Origin: Larus michahellis
Lineage: Eukaryota; Chordata; Aves; Charadriiformes; Laridae
Length of the DNA: 64,000 nucleotides
Assembly (NCBI RefSeq): GCF_964199755.1
Contig: NC_133907.1
Span: 563,001 to 627,000 of the forward strand
Direction: 5' to 3'
The position numbers and the translations under genes are program-made. Shown one piece after another: positions 23,901 through 34,684 of the stretch. The notes beneath the pieces were generated by a model that was given only the letters and a program-made list of their open reading frames with translations, did no database searches and was not told the DNA's origin. Within the stretch, counting starts at the first letter, position 1. Each line of letters opens with the position of its first letter.

Positions 23901-25698
23901 AACTGGTAATTCTCCTTCTGCTATTTGTGATGTGTGAACCTCACTCACCCTCATCTTTCACCCCTCTCCTCCTTCAAAAAACTTCTGAAAAATCTGATGG
24001 GATTTATTCTAATCAGCTACCTTTGCATAGAACTGATCATGCACTATATACTCTACTATCAACAACTAGAAGTATTATTCTTTTATTTATGCAGTCCGAG
24101 AAGAGTTCTTAGAATCTGGGAAAAAACACAGAACCATTGCTTTAAGTCATCCAACACTTTCCTAAATACGCCCTTTCACATTACCTGTACACCACTTACG
24201 TATGGCTGGGGTCTATAAAGGGCACTAGTTACAGCTTCTCCACTGAAGATCAACCTTGGTTAACATTAGGTGGAATAGAAAGCTTTCCTCCAATACTGAG
24301 CAGCGTAATATTTACACTGTATTTACAACCTTACCACTTTTATAGCATCAACATAACTTCACTGTCAAAGCTGTACTCAGGTAAGACTAGTCTGATAAAA
24401 AAAAAAAGGTATTTCAAAATAAATATAAGAGCAAAGTACAACATGCATGCAACAAGCAGAAAAACACACACACAGGAATATCACAGAACATAAACGAGAA
24501 AGAGTACTTCAGTTATTTTCCAACAAAAAACTGTTATTGTAAGTGTGTAATTTCTTTATAGCGAGTAGTTTTAATGCATGTGCCCAGAGAATGCACAGAG
24601 AAACATACCCGAAAGACAGTAATTTCACCACATTACGGCTGCAAATAGAAAAATCTGAACTAATAACAATACCCTCTTAAATTAGAATACAATTAGATGC
24701 TGATATCCATCATTGCCTATAATCACTCTCAAGGGAAGCAAAATTGCATGGGATTAGCAAAATGTTCACTTGTTTTAAAATTTACAGAAGGCTCAAAAAA
24801 GTTTCATATGCACTTTACCTCAGAAACAATGTGCTACTTATTCTTCCTACCAATGATATTTTACATAGCATTCTGGGATCAAAATGTAATTTCAACAATA
24901 ACATATTTTCTGGTGTTCTCCAAGGAAAAATTACTAGTTTCTTCCCTCTAAAAGGATTTAGATGGAATAACATCTGTGTTGAGATTATTGTGAATATGTT
25001 AAACTGACAGCAAGTCTCTATGGGGCACTGTTCATTAATGTTCTGTGCATAAAATTAAAACTTCAAATATATTTTTCAATCCATTTTGAATCATGTAAGC
25101 AATTCTCATGCAAAGAAACTATTGTGCTGGAATAATATATTTGCAGAGTATGACATGAAAGCTATTAAAATGTCCTAGACCCCCTGCCTTTCATGCAAAA
25201 GGAAAAAAGGTGACTCTTGATTTGAAACATGCACTGTGTTGAAATAAAAATACTTTCAAAGACCATGAAGAGTTTTATTTCAGTTTATGCAATGCAACAA
25301 AATTCAAAATTATGTCTTTTTCCTTTATCTTTAATTCATGGTGTGCCTAGGTATCCCCGCAAATATCAAGGGGAGAATTCTTATAAGTGTTGCACATCAA
25401 CATTTAGAAGAAATTTTCACACTAAGCAAGCTAGAAGTGGTGATCATGTTCCGTGGTTTTTGAAATTGCAATAAGGCAGCATTCTGGAAGCTCTCTGCAA
25501 CTGGAGCTGTGGAGTAGTGCTCAGAGACAATGCCTATTAATGAGGAACTTTAATGCAAACATGTCCTCCAATTTGAAAGTGGCAAAGCCCTCCATGTCAG
25601 AAGCAGAAGTAATTTTATTTGGAGAGCATTTATATTGATTCCACCAGGTACAATACAAATATAAGTATATCCATCAGGTGTAATGTAAAGAAGTATCT
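20954..25698. other. Long intergenic stretch without recognisable gene
   Basis: AT-rich DNA with a short tandem duplication at 22818-22881. Overlapping plus-strand open frames at 23728-24218 and 24697-25007 are hydrophobic and AT-driven with no domain signal. I see no RNA gene or transposon ends. Confidence 0.55.
22818..22881. repeat. Short tandem duplication, 44-bp period
   Basis: A 20-base unit beginning GAATTTCATTCTC and ending AGGCAG occurs at 22818-22837 and 22862-22881 with a single T/C difference. The spacer is not repeated. Confidence 0.75.
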
Positions 25699-25866
25699 CT
25701 TGCCCAGAGAAACTGTGGATGCCCCATCCCTGGAAGTGTTCAAGATCAGGCTGCATAGGTCCTTGAGCAACCTGGTCTAGCCGGATGTGTCCCTGCCCAG
25801 GGCAGGGGGGCTAGAACAAGATGATCTTTAAGATCCCTTCCAACCCAAACTGTTCTATGATTCTAT
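25699..25866 (+). repeat. CR1 LINE fragment, 3' end
   Basis: This sense-strand CR1 3' end starts in the 'cttgcccagagaaactgtgg' segment. It passes through 'ccctggaagtgttcaagatc' and 'ccttccaacccaaac' and ends with the terminal repeat ttctatgattctat. It is severely 5'-truncated, at about 170 bp. Confidence 0.9.
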
Positions 25867-28800
25867 CCAAATCCTTAGTTTGAACAAAAAGCAATGGATC
25901 TGCTCAAAAAAAAAAACAAACCTCCAGGAATTACTGAATTGTATCTAAATTCAATTAATATTGTTCATGCCTTTCAAGCACAGAAATCTGCATAAAGCTA
26001 TAGCTGTAAGTGCCATTTCATGGAGAGAAAATAAAACATTTTATTGTTGGGAAAACAGACACGCCACTCACTGTTTAAAAGTCACTGGATAACTACAGCC
26101 ATAATAAGATGACAGTTCTAAATTTTGTTACAAAATATAATGGTTCTAACCAGGCCATTGGGTTCCTTTCATAAATGGAAATTCAGGAACTCCAATTAAC
26201 ATATTATTGATGTGATAGACTTTAGCAGGTTTTTCTGGAATGAAGCCAGAGTCTACGGTGTCAATAGGACTTTGTTTACTTAAATCACAGTAATCATAAC
26301 AAAGCAGTCTACCACTCAAGCTGCCTACATCTGAAATATTATTTAGAAACATTAGCAAAAGACAGTGAAGTTACGTTTACAATCTCCTCTGTTAGACTTC
26401 CACACTTAATATTGCAAACAATGGGGCAGCAGGCACAGAACTGCTGGTAGTAATTAATATTTCTTGGTAAACATTTTCAGTGCAAGAGCCTAAGCACAGA
26501 TACACAAACGGATACACAAACAACCTCAGCAAACAGCTTCATTTTCAGAGGTTCTGAATTGCTGAAATTGGAGGGGAAGAAGCAAGCTCAGTGTAGCTGA
26601 ATGAAAATAACAAAGCTGCTTCTCACGGTTTTAGATGCAAAGATAGCAGTGCTTAGAGCGTGAAGTGCAGGCCTTCAGAAACAAACCAGAGAACATGTAC
26701 CGGTGTATGCCACTGTGGGTTTCCTTAGGGATGTTAGCATTCTCCTCTCCCGTCAGTGCTGAGCATTTATTCTATTTTCCCAGCCATCAGACAGACTAGT
26801 CAGAGCACTCACAGTTGCCTCTACAGAGCTGCCAGACATCTGGCAAAAGCTGTAGCACAGCAAGAATGTATGAGACTTATTGGTCATATCCTATTTAGCA
26901 ACACAACTCTGGGACAATTCCCCAAATCAATAGTGTGTGCTATTCATGGCACATGTATTACATGGCACTGCCTGAACTTCTCAGATAGAAAACAACATTT
27001 ACAAACACCTGTCCCAGCAGGACACAAAGCAATAGAAGTCGCACAGCCCCCTGTGCTATAACTGCTCCCATGAAGAAAGAATTACCATCTATAATGCCCA
27101 TCTCTTAATGAGAAAATATATTTGTTATACCAGATCTCAACAGTTGCTAGCTTGTTTCAAAAGTGTTCAGAAACCAAGTACACAATTCAAGGCTTCATTT
27201 AGGGACAAATACTTCTTAAGTTGGAAGCTTTTAGATCAGAAAGGTGAAAAACAGTCATACTTTTTCAATTGCATTGCTGGTTTCCCATTGACCGTGACAG
27301 TTACTACAGTTTATGATAAAGTACACTGTTATACTATGGGATGAGGACAGAGTTGGATGAAGAGTCTCCCAAGCACTTTTAAACTGCTAAACACCTAAGT
27401 CTACAAAAACCTGAGACAGTCCTTACATGGTTGAGACCTCCAAGTCCAGCCAAGCATATTAGTTTCTCAGGGACTGTTCTGCCCACACACAGTATTAGGT
27501 GCTGTAGTGCTCCAAGCCAGCTCAAATCTCTAAGACTCAAGATACTAACCTACAACTCTCAAATTATATAGGTTGTAAATTCTTGAAGAACAGTTGTGAG
27601 TTCTCAAAGTATGGCCACTTGATCAACAGCAGCACCACTGGGCACCTGAATAACAGGATAATTCCCAATTGGAAGAGGACAGGAAGCGTTAGCATTAGGA
27701 TTTTGTCATTTATGGCCACATCCAGCTTAGAATTTACCCATCTTAGATCATCTGAATGTTGCTTGGAAGCACCAAGTATTCAGACTTGATTCTATTTAAA
27801 CGTGTATCTTGAGTGATGTACTATCTGCTTCAACATTCGTTATGTAATGACAAATGGTACTGTACGTAGCTGCAAGATCCAGACTTTGAGCAAATGACTT
27901 CTGAATCTCAATGGACCTCCAGCCCTAAGTCATTCAGTATAGTTATTAGCTCACTAAAATCCTATTCCACTTCTTATTTCATAGTGCAAGTGCAGCTCTA
28001 ATATTATCCTGTGCTCATAAGAGCCTAATAAGACCCCAAACTACTTATTTACTGCATTCCCTCATCTGAAAAATAATTCAGAAAAAAAGAAAGACTGACC
28101 ATTATAAAGTCCTATTTTCACTATAAGAAGTTTCATTCTGTCTTGACAGATGCTACTGCAGTTTAAATCCTGACACATAGTAAACTATTAATTTGATTGT
28201 GTTCATTAACAAATTACTTTTTTCTCAGAAAGCATCAAGGCTGTAGTAAGAGGGCTCCTGAGATAAATGTGACTAAGCAGCAGGAGTTAATTAAGTAGGA
28301 CAATGAGTAAGCATTTGTGGGTGTGATAGGGGACCCAGCTGATTTAATTGCTAGTCTAATTACCAATTAGAGAATCAAGAAATAGCACGTAAGTGAAATA
28401 TTCTTTTTGTTGATAGTTTAATGATTTTTAGAGACCCAGAAGAGCAGTATTAATTGCTATTTTAGGACTACAGGTTTTTCTTCTCCTCTTACTGAAATAG
28501 ATGTTCTTGGTACTTCTAAAATGACTAGTAAATGCATATACAGGCTTCTCATACTCAAATATTTAGGCCTTTAGATCTATTAAAAAAAAAAGCTAACAAT
28601 TAAGCATTCAAACACACTACCTATAAACCACTCAGCTTAGGTCAAAACCTTTCTGCGTTTCTGTTATAATAAGCATAATAACTGTCCAATGGTGTGAAAA
28701 AGTCACATTAGCTATTTACAGTGTGTTTGTACAAGCCAGTTTCCAGACAAAAAGAAAGGGGTCAGGAAACTATTTAAACCCATAAGGGCAAAGAGCCAGT

Positions 28801-29560
28801 TGGCTACATTCATTGTTGAAGTCTTTTAAAAAGCAATTGCAAGAATATAAAACTACCAAAAAACTGATGGAGAGCCAAAAATATTAATATATCGGAACAC
28901 AGTGAACTTTTTACAAGCTCTAAATATTTTTTTGTGTTTTTACATATAACCCATAAAAAGCATGTTGAGGTCTTTCTCAGAGCTTCTAATACTACCATGT
29001 AGTTTGTAAAAAACAACATCTACCAGAAAAAGGGATCAGAAAGACACTGTATGTCACAAGACCGATGTTATTTCCCACTATGATTACCAAAAGATAATTT
29101 CTGCGTATATCAAGAGGAACTGGAGATAGCAGGTTAAAAAACTAGAAACCAACGCACGCCTGTCATAGCATGTACGGTCTGAGCTTTGGGCATGTTAACA
29201 AGCTGATTCTCAGCAGAATAAAAAAAAACCAGCATCCTTCAACCATTTTTCACATCCCTTACAAATGGCTAAAAAATACCACAAGTTTTTGCCCTTTGAA
29301 CAACTCCCTTGTCCAGGTTTAAGACAGACTCTTAACAACTCAGATCCAGAAAGGTGTCCAACTATTTCTCTTCTGCTAAGGGGAGCCTGGCTAATAGGCA
29401 ATTTGTAGACTTTAGATTAACACCTCTTCCTCTGAAATACAGCTAACTCCTCAAGCAAGGCAACAGCTTTTGGTCAGCGTAATCCAAACACATTTTCCTA
29501 GTGAAGAACATTTAAAAAAAAGAAAACATACGAAGACACCCCCAAAAAGCTACTGACAAC
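25867..29560. other. Gene-free flank upstream of CIMIP1
   Basis: AT-rich DNA with no supported gene. A group of homeodomain-type core sites (TTAATTAA at 28287-28294, TAATTA at 28357-28362, CAATTAG at 28364-28370) lies in a compact block. That would be compatible with an enhancer but is not proof of one. Confidence 0.5.
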
Positions 29561-29764
29561 ACGAAGTGTGCTTCCCCTGGTTTCTAAGAGACCAAAAGAA
29601 AACACAGAACGGGCTTTTTAGCCTTTCACCTGAGAGACACGCTACGGTACCTCTCCGGGAAGGCGACGATGAACGCACAAAGGAGCCGAGGACCCCCATC
29701 GCCTCAGGGAGCGCGCGGCAGCCCTTCCCGCCCTTCGGTCACCGCCGCCCGCGCGAGCGCCGCC

Positions 29765-29777
29765 GCCACCCAGCAAC
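29765..29777 (+). promoter_or_regulatory. Candidate X-box (RFX-family site)
   Basis: GCCACC-C-AGCAAC lies 36 bp upstream of the CIMIP1 start codon. The right half matches the RFX half-site RGYAAC perfectly; the left half matches GTNRCC at 4 or 5 of 6 positions. RFX2/RFX3 X-boxes near the promoter are typical of motile-cilia genes, so the position and the gene's function agree. A half-site of this size can also arise by chance in GC-rich DNA. Confidence 0.45.
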
Positions 29778-29813
29778 GCCGCCGCCGCGCGGCCCCGCCC
29801 GGCCCCGGCGGAC

Positions 29814-29875
29814 ATGGCGCACCGCCGCACCCACCCGGCCCAGTCCTGCAACTTCGTAGCGCGAGACGACTGCTG
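29814..29875 (+). CDS. CIMIP1: CIMIP1 coding exon 1
   Basis: 62 nt from ATG to the donor ctg|gtaacg, encoding MAHRRTHPAQSCNFVARDDC plus two bases of the split Trp codon (TG|G, phase 2). It lies in the CpG island. Confidence 0.88.
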
Positions 29876-32800
29876 GTAACGGCCCCGGAGCCCCGCACCG
29901 CATTCTTCCCATCCGCCCCAGTGGCCTCCCCGGCTCAGCGCCCGCTCTCGGGCGGGCGGAGGCTGAAGGAGTTAGTTCCTGCGTTCGCCTCACGTGTGTC
30001 TGTAAAGCGCGTGGCTTTCGGTACCGGTGAGCGGCACCGCCCCGCGCCGCACCGGCGAGGCCCTGCGCGCCAGGCCCGGGCAGCCGCCGCTTCCCTGCGA
30101 CCTGCGCCGGGTGTGAGGGACGGAGAGGGCCGGGCAGGGCGAGTCATCAGTCCGTAGTAGATAGCAGCATGTGTGAAAGGCCATCGGTGCTTACTTTTCA
30201 AGTTTTTAAAAAAATGTGGCAAATTTCACAGAATCGCAGAACGGCAGGGGTTGGAAGGGACCTTCGAAGATCCTAAGGTGCGACCCCCTGCCAGAGCAGG
30301 GTCACCCAGAGCAGTTGGACAGGAACGCGTCCAGGCGGGTTTGACTATCATCTCCAGAGGAGACTCCACAGCCTCTCTGGGCAGCCTTTTTGACCTCCTG
30401 CAGTTCTTAACATAAAATTTGCAACGCAGTCCGTTCACACGTACTGTTTCATTCCCATCCTATAGAAGATACTTCCCCGTTGTCTCCAAGTCAGACAATT
30501 GTTTACTCATGCATAAACTTGCTGTTTTGAGGTAAAGGTATAAAGATTCATGCTGAAGTGCTGTGCTTTGTGACATTAGTAGTTGGGTTTGTGTATTTTT
30601 TTAATGAAAGCTTTCAAAGTCATCTTAAATATTTCTCTTGTTTGTTTCAGGAAAAAATACATTGAAAGTGAACTAGAAGCTGCAAGGAGATGGTCTCACA
30701 AATGGGGATTCTTGAAGACACCACCTGAAGAGGTAAAATTGAATGGCATATAAGCAACACATGAAATTTACTTCTACACAAATTTATCTGGACACAAAAT
30801 TGTGAGAGTACCGCAGACTAGAAAAGTAGTGAGCATGCTTTACTAAGCTAGGTTTCGAGGTAACAAGTGCACTACTTTTAAGATGGGTTTAAAGTCTCAG
30901 TTTTCCTCTGAATAAAACGCAGCAAGCGGTAATTTATGCTCTATGCATATTCTGATATATTTCTTTGAAGAAACATGACTCCCAATAGTGTTAACAAGTA
31001 CTAGATGCACACTGACAGGAAAATATTTCCCCTTTGTCTACCCATATGGTAGTTTAAAAATCTAGGGGAAAAGGTTCTAGCTAATTAAATTTTCAGTGGG
31101 GGAATTTACAACAAACGAAAATATTTGGAGAGGTGTCTATTCTTAGTGATGTTTAGATATTAGAATATAGTAGCACATAATGTTACATTTGGAATCACAG
31201 TATTTTGTTGCTATAGAACAGGGTTGATGCAGCCGCTGAATAGTTATAAATGTACTTTCCATGGGGCTAGAAGTACTTAATCTGTTCTAGGATTTTTTTT
31301 AAATTCCTGCAGGCACCCAGGTTCTCACCTTTGAAAACTTAGCTCTAGGCTTCAACATCCATCCTTGATAACTATGGTCTGTCATGCATACCACCTTTGC
31401 ACAGTACTAATAGATCTACATCTGAAAAGTTGACAAACTACGCATTGTTACAGTTGGTGACCATGTGTATTTAGCATTTATTAATCTTTGTTTTGTGGTC
31501 ATATAAGATAAATATGTAGATATATGTAGATATATTTCTAGCTATCTAGACCAGTGATGTATTTAAGAGAGTTGGAATCACTCAGCAATATTTAGCCTTC
31601 CATCTGAAATTCAGAATTATATCACTTTCTGAAACCAAAAAATACATTACAATAATTTCAAAAGCAGTACAATAATTAGTCCTATTTTAGATGGAAAGAA
31701 CAGGGAGTTCAGATGCAACAATGAGGGGAATGGCGCAGATATCAGATGTTACAGCATATTTCAAAAGATGGAGAGTCCAATTTTTAACATTGATGTTTTT
31801 GTTTTAGTTGATTGAAGATGAAAAGAAAGAAAATACAAAGCCCAAGATACAGCTTCCAGAACATCTGCAGGTTCGACCTGTGACACCTGTGGAAAAATAC
31901 ATTAAGGTTAGAAAATTAGATTTTAAAATTGCAATACAGCAATATCTGTCTTAAGAAACCACACAAGCTCTAAAAATCAGTTGTCTTGTAGAGATGGGCC
32001 TTTAACTAAAGGTCAGAGTAAATCGTATTTGCGACCCAAGCAGGGCTTTAAAAGGAGTTGTCCTTTGGATACGGTTGTTAGTTCACAGAGCTTTCACTGT
32101 ACATAATCATATTTCTGTAAGGCACCTCCCCCATGCACTCCTCGGTGACATCTAGTAACAGAACAGTCGGCTGTATAGCTTAGTATAGAAGAGTGCTCAC
32201 AGCCATTTATCACTGCTGACCATTCATGGCTCACGTGTCTTATTCAAGACTTACCTTAACCTCAACTCTCAGTTTAACTATTGGTTAGGATGTAGCCATT
32301 CTTCTAGCTTTATTTAAGACAGCCTTCTTTTTGGCAGAGACAATGCCACTGTCCTCTTTAGTGGCACAAATTAGTAAGAAGCCAGTTCTAATGAGCCAAT
32401 TCATAACTATTTGATTTTATATTATATGATTTATATTCACATATTCAGAGTCTAAAAGTTGTCAAACAGCTGGAAATGAGAGTGGAAGGTGACTGATGGC
32501 TTGATGTATAAATATACAGTGTCAGAATCACCAAGGAATAGGATTATTATACAGGCAGCTAAATCAGTGACATTGGGAGAGGAACATATTCATAAAAGGG
32601 GACGCAGAATATGCTAACAAAAAGGAAGGTTAGTCCACTTAGAGAAAATTAAGGAAACAAAAGAGATTGGAAATTCCTGCTTGCTGGACTAGCTTGCTTT
32701 CAAAGGATTCAAAGGGTGGAGAGATAAGGTGAGGAAGTAGTAAAAGCTCTTACTGAGATTAAGTTGAAACAAAAAGTAAGAGCTACTGCCGAGCGTGGCA

Positions 32801-34441
32801 GAGAAATGAAATGGCAGCATTTCTGCCATTAGTGCTACTTGTTCTTCGATTTTGTCTCAAGCCTCCAATTTCAGTCAAGTTTACCTCTGCTCAGCACTTT
32901 GAGGGTGTATGTGTGTTAACAAATCATGCAGACACTTATCAGCTGCTAAAGTAGCATGTTGCCTGCTGCACACTGAAGTAGGGAACAGAGTTTCAGTTTC
33001 ACCTCAGAATCTTTATTTGATAAGAAAGATAAGGGTTACCTGTGATTTATGTCACCCTTTACATATTCAGAGTGAAGCTTCTTAAGTCCCTATTCAGACT
33101 ATGTGTCTTTGCACGTTTACCTTCATGGTAACAGTCATTGTGTCTGTTCTTCTCTCTAGGTTAGAATAGTGATTGCTTCTTCGTAGTCCCTTCCCCCAGA
33201 TCTTAAGTGAGACATGATTTCTTTCATTATCCTGCTCAGTGGGTGGCACTTTTGGCCACAAAAATTATCTCTTCAGAGGAACCGCTCCACCTAAATATCA
33301 TAAACATTTTCTAATCTTGGCCAAAGAACAAAGTGAAGCAACTCTGGCAAGAGAACTGAAACATTGTTCTCTTGCTGTGTATTCCTCTACTAAGTCCCCA
33401 GATGCTAAAATGATGTAACGTGCCCAACTGAGATGATTCAGCCAAAGTAAGCACAGCAGTCAGTGAACAGAGACTGTTGGCTTTTGTTTTGTTTCCTTTT
33501 TAGCTAGATTAGTTGCAGATTAACTTGACTCTTACCCATCTTTAAAGCAGGAAGAAGGTGGAACAAATAAGTAGTTCTTGATGCAGAAGCCATCTTGGGC
33601 AGTGATATCTTTAGCATTTGGCCACAAAAATATTATTTCATAGCTGCACTGCTACCAAATACATTACAGCAAGTATAAAATGCTATTTCTCCTGTTTAGA
33701 GAAGTTAACTACTTTTAAAGACTATTATTATTATACTGTAAGGAAAAAAGCTAAAGTTGAAGATAAAATTCTTCTCCTAATAATGTGAAGCGAGTAAAGC
33801 CGTTAGAAAGCTATTGAGCAAAACCGTAAAAAAAAAAAGTATGCTAACATACACTACTAAAAAATAACCTTGCTTTTTGATTTCCTGTTATACGTACCAA
33901 TTTAGGCACTAAAAGACTTTTTTTTAAGAAAGGTGGTAAATGAAAGTTAGTTACTTCATTGGAATTTGGCCGTTTTATTTCTGTCTTTCCCTGTGCCTTG
34001 CTATAGAATGGGACCTAAATTATTCTGATGACTTTTTAAATTATAAACTATCCTGTATTATAAATAGAACTTACATGCAACTGGGCTTCTTTTGAAGTTC
34101 TTATTTCCTTCCATTAATGTCAGTGTGTGTTTAGGATATTAATTCATCAGATTGCATTTAAAACCATTACTTTTGATAATTTCTCATTCCCATCCACACT
34201 ACAGCACAAAAGAGGACGTTGCATGACAGAAATTACAATCAAAAACCTTTTAATCATTGAATTCTGCATATTACTTTTATTCTAGGTGATTCCATCTCCT
34301 CCAGTACCTAAGACTACCCAGGGATTTATTGGCTGGAGATCAGCTGTTCCAGGGTTGGAACTTGAATGTGGTTTTCAAATCCAAAGCTGCAAAGGTACCT
34401 TTTCTAAGGATTTGAAGTGGCCATGTGAGCCCTCGGACTGA
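29814..34441 (+). CDS. CIMIP1: CIMIP1 (C20orf85), ciliary microtubule inner protein 1
   Basis: Four coding exons join as 29814-29875, 30651-30732, 31808-31906 and 34286-34441. Together they give 399 nt, or 132 residues plus TGA; the human protein is 137 residues. The protein is recognised from its conserved core: RWSHKWGFLKTPPEE (about residues 34-48), VRPVTPVEKYIK (70-81) and TTQGFIGWRSAVPGLE (about 90-105). CIMIP1 is a small structural protein on the luminal side of axonemal doublet microtubules in motile cilia, where it helps stabilise the lattice. It has no signal peptide or membrane segment. All introns are GT-AG; intron phases are 2, 0 and 0, and lengths are 775, 1075 and 2379 bp. The start codon is chosen because exon 1 aligns in length and in the motif CNFVARDDCW with the known N-terminus. 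The extreme ends are the most diverged parts. Identification is firm. Confidence 0.93.
30227..30412 (-). repeat. CR1 LINE fragment in CIMIP1 intron 1
   Basis: An antisense CR1 3' end starts cacagaatcgcagaacg and includes 'ttggaagggaccttcgaaga' and 'gccagagcagggtcacccag'. It ends near the 'ctctctgggcagcct' block. It is nearly identical in part to the copy at 1-492, and its 3' end lies about 90 bp from the CpG-island border. Confidence 0.9.
30651..30732 (+). CDS. CIMIP1: CIMIP1 coding exon 2
   Basis: 82 nt. The acceptor is tttgtttcag|g and the donor gaag ag|gtaaaa. It completes the split Trp codon and encodes KKYIESELEAARRWSHKW and the GFLKTPPEE segment, which contains the most conserved N-terminal motif of the family. 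It ends in phase 0. Confidence 0.93.
31808..31906 (+). CDS. CIMIP1: CIMIP1 coding exon 3
   Basis: 99 nt, 33 codons, phase 0 at both ends. The acceptor is gttttag|ttg and the donor attaag|gttaga. It encodes a lysine-rich linker (LIEDEKKENTKPKIQLPE) followed by the highly conserved VRPVTPVEKYIK. Confidence 0.93.
31907..34285 (+). other. CIMIP1: CIMIP1 intron 3
   Basis: 2379 bp of AT-rich intron with no recognisable repeat or nested gene. Introns 1 and 2 are shorter and, apart from the CR1 copy in intron 1, equally plain. Confidence 0.85.
34286..34441 (+). CDS. CIMIP1: CIMIP1 coding exon 4 with stop codon
   Basis: 156 nt including TGA at 34439-34441. The acceptor is attctag|gtg. It encodes VIPSPPVPKTTQGFIGWR and SAVPGLELECG, then a C-terminal tail SCKGTFSKDLKWPCEPSD that still resembles the mammalian tail. 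An internal AAAG|GTACCT at 34391-34400 could serve as an alternative donor. Confidence 0.93.
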   Translation: MIPSPPVPKTTQGFIGWRSAVPGLELECGFQIQSCKGTFSKDLKWPCEPSD

Positions 34442-34684
34442 CATTGAGAAATAACAGTTAGGCACACAGATGGATTTGCATCCCTAAGTTAACGTTTTAT
34501 AGAGAGCTGTTGTACCATTAAACATTTATGCTTTAAAAATGATTTATGTAAACATCCACAATCATTTTCGTAAGGTGCGAACAATTTTGATGTAGCATTT
34601 TACTTATTACTGTTTTTTTTTAAATCTGTGGCATCCATGCTGTTAACACTGCTTCAGGTTGACTTAGAAATAATGATGAATAAA
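34442..34684 (+). other. CIMIP1: CIMIP1 3' UTR up to candidate poly(A) signal
   Basis: The first canonical AATAAA after the stop codon is at 34679-34684, giving a 3' UTR of about 260 nt. The cleavage site is not identifiable from sequence alone and a more distal signal could be used. Confidence 0.5.
34679..34684 (+). terminator. CIMIP1: Candidate polyadenylation signal AATAAA for CIMIP1
   Basis: Canonical hexamer about 240 nt downstream of the CIMIP1 stop codon, in the sense orientation. Confidence 0.5.

Larger units (their letters stand above)
29640..30140. promoter_or_regulatory. CIMIP1: CpG island and promoter of CIMIP1
   Basis: About 500 bp of GC-rich, CpG-dense sequence stands out sharply from the AT-rich surroundings and spans CIMIP1 exon 1. 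A GC box (CCCCGCCC, 29793-29800) and an RFX X-box-like site (29765-29777) lie just upstream of the ATG at 29814. No clear TATA box is seen, as expected for a CpG-island promoter. The transcription start cannot be placed exactly. Long GC-driven open frames on both strands here are artefacts of the composition. Confidence 0.8.

Noticed and set aside
29669-30157. 162-codon plus-strand frame and opposing minus-strand frames across the CpG island
   Set aside because: Arg/Ala/Pro-rich translations caused by GC-rich sequence lacking stops. The real coding part of this region is the 62-nt CIMIP1 exon 1, which is in a different frame.
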